NCBI GenBank assembly: GCA_964401915.1
Contig: CAYOAI010000018.1
Span: 1-18,972, forward strand
Length of the DNA: 18,972 nt
From: CAZGZD01 sp964401915
Lineage (GTDB): Bacteria > Patescibacteriota > Microgenomatia > UBA1406 > GWC2-37-13
Direction of reading: 5' to 3'
Below the pieces are notes generated by a model. That model saw only the letters and a list, made by a program, of their open reading frames with translations, had not been told where the DNA came from and made no database searches. Shown here piece after piece: positions 14,081 to 18,972 of the stretch; positions within the stretch are counted from its first letter, which is position 1, and the number at the start of each line of letters is the position of its first letter. The position numbers and the translations under genes are program-made.

Positions 14081-15223
14081 ATGGTTGATTCCAAAACAAC
14101 AAAAAAAACTACAACTAAAAAACCAACACCCAAAACTCAAGAAAAAGCACAAGTATCTTCAAAGAAAAGCACAACTTCTCACCCAATGGATCTTCTATTG
14201 GCACAAAAGCAAGTCGCCGATATAAAAAAAGGAGCAGAGCTTGATGGTCGAATAGTGTCCTTATCAAAAAAAGGACTCCTATTTGATATAGGAGCTAAAG
14301 CATACGCAGTCTTGGGGAACAAAGAGGTGAAAGAGCTCACGACGTACTTACCATATCTAAAAGAGGGCGAGAAGGTACACGTTCGAATAATCTCTGAGGA
14401 GTCGAAAGAGGGCTTTCCTGTTGTGTCTTTGCGCAAGTTTTTTGAGCAGGGCAAGTGGGATATTCTAAAAACAAAACGAGAGAAAGAAGAAGAGATAGAG
14501 GTCGTGTGTGGTGACTGGGGCAAGGGTGGAGTGTTTATTGACTTTATGGGCATTCGAGGTGTGATTCCAAAAATTCAACTTACTGAGCCATATATAAACG
14601 AGCCAGAAAAACTCACGCGTCAAAAGATAAAAGTGATAGTGCTTGAGGTCGATCAAGAAAAAAATCGACTCGTGGTTTCTCAAAAAGCCTCAGTGCTGGG
14701 CATATCTCAAAAAGACATTAAAAGTAAGTTTGACAAGATCAAGGTTGGGGATACATATAAAGCCAAAGTCCTCGGTACATCTGAATTTGGAATTTTTTGT
14801 GAAGTTGAGGGTGTTGAGGGGCTTATTCATATCTCAGAGATTTCATGGGAAAAGGTGACGAATATCTCCTCTGTTGTTACCCCAAATAGTGAGATCGATG
14901 TTGCAGTTGTTGAGAAGAATGATGTAGATATGAAGCTGAATCTTTCTATAAAGCGCCTAAGCCACGACCCGTGGAAAGGTATTGAAAAGCGCTATCCAAA
15001 AGATAAGGAAGTTGAGGGGGAGATTGTCCGACACGAGCGCTATGGATATTTTGTACGTCTTGAGCCGGGTGTTGAGGGGCTTATTCATATAAGCAAACTT
15101 GAAGGAGCGCCAGAGATGAAGGTGGGGCAAAAAGTAAAAGCATATATAGAGCGTATCACTGAGAATTCCCGACGACTAAGCCTCGTATTGCCTCAAACCG
15201 AGAAGCCAATCTTCTACCGATAA
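14081..15223 (+). CDS. rpsA: small ribosomal subunit protein bS1 (four S1 domains)
   Basis: RNA-binding protein that helps the 30S subunit capture mRNA. The 380 residues comprise a Lys/Thr-rich disordered tail (1-45) and four S1 OB-folds at about 51-118, 136-201, 221-292 and 309-371. Domains 3 and 4 are the best conserved: GTSEFGIFCEVEGVEGLIHI and RYGYFVRLEPGVEGLIHI. Domain 1 and the DWGKGGVFIDFMGIRGVIP-bearing domain 2 are more diverged, as in ribosome-binding S1 domains. Proteobacterial S1 has six domains, so this is the shorter form. Unlike most genes here it has a conventional leader with a strong Shine-Dalgarno. No terminator hairpin with a T-run was found after it. Confidence 0.93.
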   Translation: MVDSKTTKKTTTKKPTPKTQEKAQVSSKKSTTSHPMDLLLAQKQVADIKKGAELDGRIVSLSKKGLLFDIGAKAYAVLGNKEVKELTTYLPYLKEGEKVHVRIISEESKEGFPVVSLRKFFEQGKWDILKTKREKEEEIEVVCGDWGKGGVFIDFMGIRGVIPKIQLTEPYINEPEKLTRQKIKVIVLEVDQEKNRLVVSQKASVLGISQKDIKSKFDKIKVGDTYKAKVLGTSEFGIFCEVEGVEGLIHISEISWEKVTNISSVVTPNSEIDVAVVEKNDVDMKLNLSIKRLSHDPWKGIEKRYPKDKEVEGEIVRHERYGYFVRLEPGVEGLIHISKLEGAPEMKVGQKVKAYIERITENSRRLSLVLPQTEKPIFYR

Positions 15224-15338
15224 CCCTTTGCAAAAAGGCGCTATCTTCTTATAAAGGGCGTCCGGTGATAAAAAATAGACAAGTATCTTCGAGAATCTCC
15301 CCTTTTTTCAACTTTGTTCTATACTTATATGTATATAT

Positions 15339-16313
15339 ATGGAGCAACATCCAATCCCACGCCAGATCACCACTTTTCAGTTCAAGCTTATTGGGTTTAT
15401 TACCCTGAATCAATTCTTATATTTACTCGTATTTGGTGCGATGTCCTATATTGTTTTCAAGGTATTCCCCATACCAATTATAAATATATTGCTTGCCGCA
15501 ATTGTCGCTGGAGTAGGAATTGTGTTTGCTTTTATTCCTTTCAATGACAGGCCGCTTGACCTTCTTATAAAAAACTTTCTCCGTCATCTTTTTACACCTA
15601 CGCAATATCTATACCAGAAAGAAAACCCACCCATATATTTTCTTGAAGACTTATATTTTGAAGCTGATCCACACAAAATGATGGCTCATGTACAATCGGC
15701 TGCAATGCTCTCAAATTACATAAAACAAACACCGACCGAGAAAGAGCCTGGGCACAACACAAAGAGTCGTCAGGCTGTAAATCAAGTCCTCCAACAATCA
15801 ACATCCAGCCTTACTGGTGCCACTCAGACTCAAGAGCAACAGCAAGTAGGCGACGATAAGGGCCCAATCAAGGAAGCGGTGATTAGTGGAGCTTCGCAAG
15901 AGGGAGTTATTCAAAGGGATGATTCCAAGGAGCAAGACCAACAACACACGCAACAGGTTGTTCAAGTGGTCGAGGATGCAAAAGAGTCGTCGCAACAATC
16001 CCCAATAAACAATGAAGTCAACTCAACAGGCCAGGTGGTCAAAAAACCTTTTTTTGGTGGAGTTATTAAGAGCAACAAGCAGGTACCGCTTCCCAATATC
16101 TTGGTCTATATGAAAGATGATCACGACAAGCCGCTCCGACTTATGAAGACGAACCCTCATGGTGTATTTGCTACCTTTAATCCACTCCCAAAAGGTGAGT
16201 ATCTTATTGAGCCGAAAGATCCAAAGGGGTCGTTCTTTTTTGATACAATGAAGGTTAATTTACAAAGCGACGCACTGGGTTCGGTCGAGCTTCACTCACG
16301 GGAGCTTTTATAA
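15339..16313 (+). CDS. PrgI-like membrane protein with C-terminal beta domain
   Basis: A 324-residue protein. The N-terminus (HPIPRQITTFQFKLIGFITL, helices at about 17-41 and 44-67, then FNDRPLDLLIKNFLRHLFTP) matches the PrgI family, small membrane proteins that accompany VirB4-type ATPases in conjugation-like systems. Residues ~100-235 are Gln/Ser-rich and probably disordered. Residues ~240-312 look like a carboxypeptidase-regulatory/SdrD-like beta-sandwich: VPLPNILVYMKDDHDKPLRL followed by TNPHGVFATFNPLPKGEYLI. PrgI proteins are usually only about 100-150 residues, so the linker and extra domain are additions. It is followed in the same direction by TraC-like and VirB4-like genes. No Shine-Dalgarno; a TATACT (15320-15325) 13 bases before the ATG suggests a very short leader. 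An upstream CCCTTT/AAAGGG pair is too widely spaced to call a terminator. Confidence 0.82.
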   Translation: MEQHPIPRQITTFQFKLIGFITLNQFLYLLVFGAMSYIVFKVFPIPIINILLAAIVAGVGIVFAFIPFNDRPLDLLIKNFLRHLFTPTQYLYQKENPPIYFLEDLYFEADPHKMMAHVQSAAMLSNYIKQTPTEKEPGHNTKSRQAVNQVLQQSTSSLTGATQTQEQQQVGDDKGPIKEAVISGASQEGVIQRDDSKEQDQQHTQQVVQVVEDAKESSQQSPINNEVNSTGQVVKKPFFGGVIKSNKQVPLPNILVYMKDDHDKPLRLMKTNPHGVFATFNPLPKGEYLIEPKDPKGSFFFDTMKVNLQSDALGSVELHSRELL

Positions 16314-16399
16314 AACATGAATCATGAAGCGCGAATTACAAATTATATATTTTGAACTTTAAGTTTTAGTCTGTTATTTTTCATTACAATTTCTATTGT

Positions 16400-17062
16400 A
16401 TGCCATACGCAAAGCCCACATCTCCGGTAAAATCCTCGACACAGTCATTTGTGGAGATAGAAGACATCAAAGATGATATCGTGCTCATGAAGGACTTTTC
16501 GGCCTCTGTCGTACTTGAGGTTGGGGCGGTGAATTTCTGGCTTTTGTCAGCTGACGAGCAATTATCGATGGTCTCGTCCTACTCAAATCTTCTTAATTCG
16601 CTTTCCTTCCCGGTTCAGATTCTGATACTATCCAAAAAAATCGACATATCATCTTATTTTGATTATTTGACTAAAAAAACCACAGAGCAACCAGACGCTG
16701 CGCTAAAAAAATTACTCTTATCGTATAAGGAATTTATCAAAAATACCGTGAAGTCAAACACAGTCCTTGAAAGACGATTTTTTTTCGTAGTTCCATTCAC
16801 TCCACTGGAACTTGGACTAAAAGGAACGAGTACCAGTACATTGAATAAAGAATATATTCTGACTCGCGCCAAAACTTCTTTATATCCAAAGCGAGACAAT
16901 CTAATTCGGCTCATCTCAAGCGCAGGGCTGAGTGCGACAGTGCTTCAAAAACAAGCGCTTGTTGACCTTTATTACAACCTATACAATCCCTCAGCGACGG
17001 GTCGGGCATTGGGCCCAGTTGAGGCATATACAGAAATAGTTATGACCCATACATCAAACTAA
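16400..17062 (+). CDS. TraC-like protein of the PrgI-VirB4 cassette
   Basis: A 220-residue cytoplasmic protein. The central pattern (FVEIEDIKDDIVLMKDFSAS, VLEVGAVNFWLLSADEQ, YSNLLNSLSFPVQILILSKK, IDISSYFDYL) matches the TraC-like domain found beside or at the N-terminus of VirB4-type ATPases in Gram-positive and CPR conjugation-like clusters. FFFVVPF and a helical C-terminus follow. It carries no ATPase motif and probably acts as a partner of the VirB4-like protein, whose start codon lies two bases after this stop, implying translational coupling. Its own start has no Shine-Dalgarno; TACAAT at 16385-16390 nine bases upstream could be a leaderless-type -10. The 86-base spacer before it holds nothing else notable. 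Confidence 0.75.
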   Translation: MPYAKPTSPVKSSTQSFVEIEDIKDDIVLMKDFSASVVLEVGAVNFWLLSADEQLSMVSSYSNLLNSLSFPVQILILSKKIDISSYFDYLTKKTTEQPDAALKKLLLSYKEFIKNTVKSNTVLERRFFFVVPFTPLELGLKGTSTSTLNKEYILTRAKTSLYPKRDNLIRLISSAGLSATVLQKQALVDLYYNLYNPSATGRALGPVEAYTEIVMTHTSN

Positions 17063-17064
17063 AC

Positions 17065-18828
17065 ATGCTCGGACTCAATAATCCATTTAATAAAAAAAGC
17101 AATCAAAAACCGCAGGATAAAAAAGGCGGAGCAAATAATGTGGCATCAGTCGTGGGGAATGGGACGCTTTCTATCCGCGATATCATCGCCCCTTCTTTTG
17201 TCGAGGTCGACTTCAACCATATAAAAATAGATGAAAAATTTTATCGTACATTATTCGTGGTGGGATATCCGCGATATGTGGCGACCAATTGGCTCTACCC
17301 GATAATCACTTTCGACCATCCCCTGTACTTATCCATGTATGTATATCCAACAGAATCCAAGGCAATTCTCGATGAGCTCAAGCGTAAGATTGCCCAGATG
17401 GAGGCTACGATCGAGAGCGACGTAAAGGCGGGGCGCGTCATAGATCCGACTGTGCAGGTGGCGCTCGATGATGCGCTATCTCTGCAAGCGGAGCTTGCTA
17501 AGGGAGCCGAGCGCTTTTTCCAATTTGCTCTTTATATCACAATTCCAGCAGATGATAAAAAAGAGCTTGATGATATGACCAAGCAGGTTGACTCGGTGCT
17601 CTCATCGCTTCTTATCATATCAAGACAAGCAACCCTTGAGATGGAGGAAGGATTCAAGTCTACAATGCCCATGTTTTACGACAAGCTTGCGGTATGGCGC
17701 AATATGGACAGCACCTCACTCGCTATGACATTTCCATTTTCCACAGCTTCACTTACTTCGACTCAAGGAATACTGTATGGCGTAAATGCACACGACGGAA
17801 GCCTTATTGTCTTTGACCGCTTCACTCTTGAGAATGCAAATTCAGTAATACTTGGTAAGTCGGGTGGAGGAAAGAGTTTTTTGGTCAAGCTTGAGGCTTT
17901 GCGCCTACTTATAATGGGCGTTGACGTCCTCATCATTGACCCAGAGAATGAGTATAAAAAGTTGGCCGAAAGCGTAGGGGGGGAATTTATTGAGTTTTCA
18001 ACAAAATCTCAATACAAAATTAATCCGTTTGAGCTTGAGACAGAAAATCCAGACGTAGATGAGCTTCAAAACAAGATTCTTGAGCTTCACTCGCTACTTC
18101 GAGTGATGATGGGTGAGTTGACGCCTGCCCAGGACGCACTTCTTGATCGTGCCCTCGTGCTTGCTTATCGCCAGGTCAATATCACATCCGACCCAGCAAC
18201 ATTTAAAAACAAACCACCTCTTCTTGAGGACCTGTACAAAACATTTCTGGGGATGGAGACAGATGAGGCGAAAGAGCTTGCGGCTCGCCTTGAGAAATAC
18301 GTGATTGGGTCGGCATCGGGGATATTCAACTCCCATTCAAATTTTGATATTAAAAATAGATTCACTGTCTTTGGTATTCGAGATCTTGAAGCAGAACTGC
18401 GCCCCGTGGCTATGTATATCGTGCTGACTTACATATGGAACAGAATGCGCCGCGTGAAGAAAAAGAGAATTCTCATCGTGGACGAGGCGTGGTATTTGAT
18501 CAAAAACAAGGACTCTGGGTCGTATCTTTATGGTTTTGCTAAGCGTGCACGTAAATATCAATTGGGGCTTACCACGATCACACAGGACGTGGAGGACTTC
18601 TTGTCAACTGATGAGGGACGGGCTATTATTACGAACTCATCCCTTCAGATGATCCTCAAACAATCAACAGCCTCAGTAGACAAGGTGAGCCAGACCTTTT
18701 ATCTGACGGGTGGAGAGAAGCATTTGCTTCTGTCGGCTGGCGTCGGGGAAGGGCTTTTTTTTGCCGGACAATCCCACGTTGGATTTAAGGTTATAGCCTC
18801 AGATGAGGAGCGAAAAATCATCGAATAA
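17065..18828 (+). CDS. VirB4/TraC-like AAA+ ATPase
   Basis: Motor ATPase of type IV secretion or conjugation-like systems, 587 residues. The N-terminal ~230 residues carry the CagE/TrbE-type accessory domain (IKIDEKFYRTLFVVGYPRYV; an interrupting coiled segment rich in Glu/Lys/Ala at ~100-155). The RecA-like motor then has Walker A GKSGGGKS (264-271), LIIDPENEYKKLAESVGGEF, and Walker B ILIVDEAWYLI with D473/E474, followed by RKYQLGLTTITQDVEDFLST (sensor region). It is complete and ends 70 bases before the tRNA. With the PrgI-like and TraC-like genes it forms a three-gene cassette. Whether it serves secretion, DNA uptake or pilus-like functions is unknown, since no other VirB component is in the window. 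Confidence 0.9.
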   Translation: MLGLNNPFNKKSNQKPQDKKGGANNVASVVGNGTLSIRDIIAPSFVEVDFNHIKIDEKFYRTLFVVGYPRYVATNWLYPIITFDHPLYLSMYVYPTESKAILDELKRKIAQMEATIESDVKAGRVIDPTVQVALDDALSLQAELAKGAERFFQFALYITIPADDKKELDDMTKQVDSVLSSLLIISRQATLEMEEGFKSTMPMFYDKLAVWRNMDSTSLAMTFPFSTASLTSTQGILYGVNAHDGSLIVFDRFTLENANSVILGKSGGGKSFLVKLEALRLLIMGVDVLIIDPENEYKKLAESVGGEFIEFSTKSQYKINPFELETENPDVDELQNKILELHSLLRVMMGELTPAQDALLDRALVLAYRQVNITSDPATFKNKPPLLEDLYKTFLGMETDEAKELAARLEKYVIGSASGIFNSHSNFDIKNRFTVFGIRDLEAELRPVAMYIVLTYIWNRMRRVKKKRILIVDEAWYLIKNKDSGSYLYGFAKRARKYQLGLTTITQDVEDFLSTDEGRAIITNSSLQMILKQSTASVDKVSQTFYLTGGEKHLLLSAGVGEGLFFAGQSHVGFKVIASDEERKIIE

Positions 18829-18853
18829 GACACACGCTCCTCTCCACCGACTT

Positions 18854-18882
18854 TTGAAATTGACGGCTCGTTGATTTATAAT
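18854..18882 (+). promoter_or_regulatory. tRNA-Ala promoter
   Basis: TTGAAA (18854-18859), a 17-base spacer and a perfect TATAAT (18877-18882), 16 bases before the mature tRNA 5' end, as expected for a stand-alone tRNA with a short 5' leader for RNase P. Confidence 0.7.
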
Positions 18883-18898
18883 AACCACCACAAGATAC

Positions 18899-18971
18899 GG
18901 GCCTATAGCTCAATTGGCAGAGCGTCTGGCTGGCAGTCAGAAGGTTAGGGGTTCGACCCCCCTTAGGTCCA
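18899..18971 (+). tRNA. tRNA-Ala (anticodon GGC)
   Basis: It folds as a complete cloverleaf. The acceptor stem is GGGCCTA with TAGGTCC (one G-U). The D arm is GCTC-AATTGGCA-GAGC. The anticodon stem TCTGG/TCAGA closes the loop CTGGCAG with anticodon GGC, reading GCC. The variable loop is five bases. The T arm is AGGGG-TTCGACC-CCCCT with the standard TTCGA. The discriminator is A (18971). The window ends one base later with C, so whether CCA is encoded cannot be fully seen. Confidence 0.95.
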
Positions 18972-18972
18972 C

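Noticed and set aside
15225..15262. Possible terminator after rpsA (CCCTTT ... AAAGGG)
   Set aside because: The six-base arms are separated by more than 20 bases and are not followed by a T-run.
18860..18865. TTGACG as the -35 of the tRNA promoter
   Set aside because: It is only 11 bases from the TATAAT; TTGAAA at 18854-18859 gives the proper 17-base spacing.

Overview
The window looks like chromosome of an uncultured ultra-small bacterium of the Candidate Phyla Radiation (Patescibacteria), most likely Microgenomates-like. This is inferred from gene content and style: tightly packed, moderately AT-rich genes; a four-domain S1 protein beside a PrgI/TraC/VirB4 cassette; several conserved-but-unnamed membrane proteins; an RNA-ligase-partner PIN protein; and many genes whose start codon lies directly behind a -10 box with no Shine-Dalgarno. 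The standard genetic code fits, with TGA used as a stop. No transposon, CRISPR array or prophage was seen, and no stretch over 300 bases lacks a gene.

Layout. (1) 1-2525: a PduO-type cobalamin adenosyltransferase, then a cobalamin riboswitch that controls an unrecognised 421-residue protein with a C-terminal zinc-ribbon-like CPHC pair, then a small conserved-looking protein. (2) 2561-9496: thioredoxin, a membrane acyltransferase, a coiled-coil SpoIID-like wall protein, a small protein with an IPSTG sorting-like tail, a two-helix membrane protein, and an apparent operon of a large secreted Ig/YVTN-propeller/FN3 protein and a PIN-domain protein. This is mostly cell-envelope business. (3) 9671-12435: the replication-initiation region. 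It has a dnaA promoter overlapping an inverted DnaA-box pair, dnaA, a dnaA-dnaN spacer with tandem DnaA boxes followed by four CTA triplets (a textbook-like unwinding element and probable oriC), and dnaN. dnaA is interrupted by a 100-N scaffold gap flanked by an exact 55-bp duplication. Removing the gap and one copy restores an intact 440-residue DnaA, so this is an assembly artefact rather than a broken gene. (4) 12443-13798: RNase HI and a tyrosine-recombinase-fold protein that has lost its nucleophilic tyrosine and two other catalytic residues. (5) 14081-18971: ribosomal protein S1, a PrgI-like protein with an added C-terminal domain, a TraC-like protein, a VirB4-like ATPase and tRNA-Ala(GGC).

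The most interesting items are the cobalamin riboswitch in front of an unknown gene, the catalytically dead Xer-like protein, the recognisable oriC unwinding element, and the recurrent leaderless promoter architecture. The PrgI-TraC-VirB4 cassette next to the origin may be part of a type IV secretion-like or DNA-handling machine. No other component of such a system is present here.
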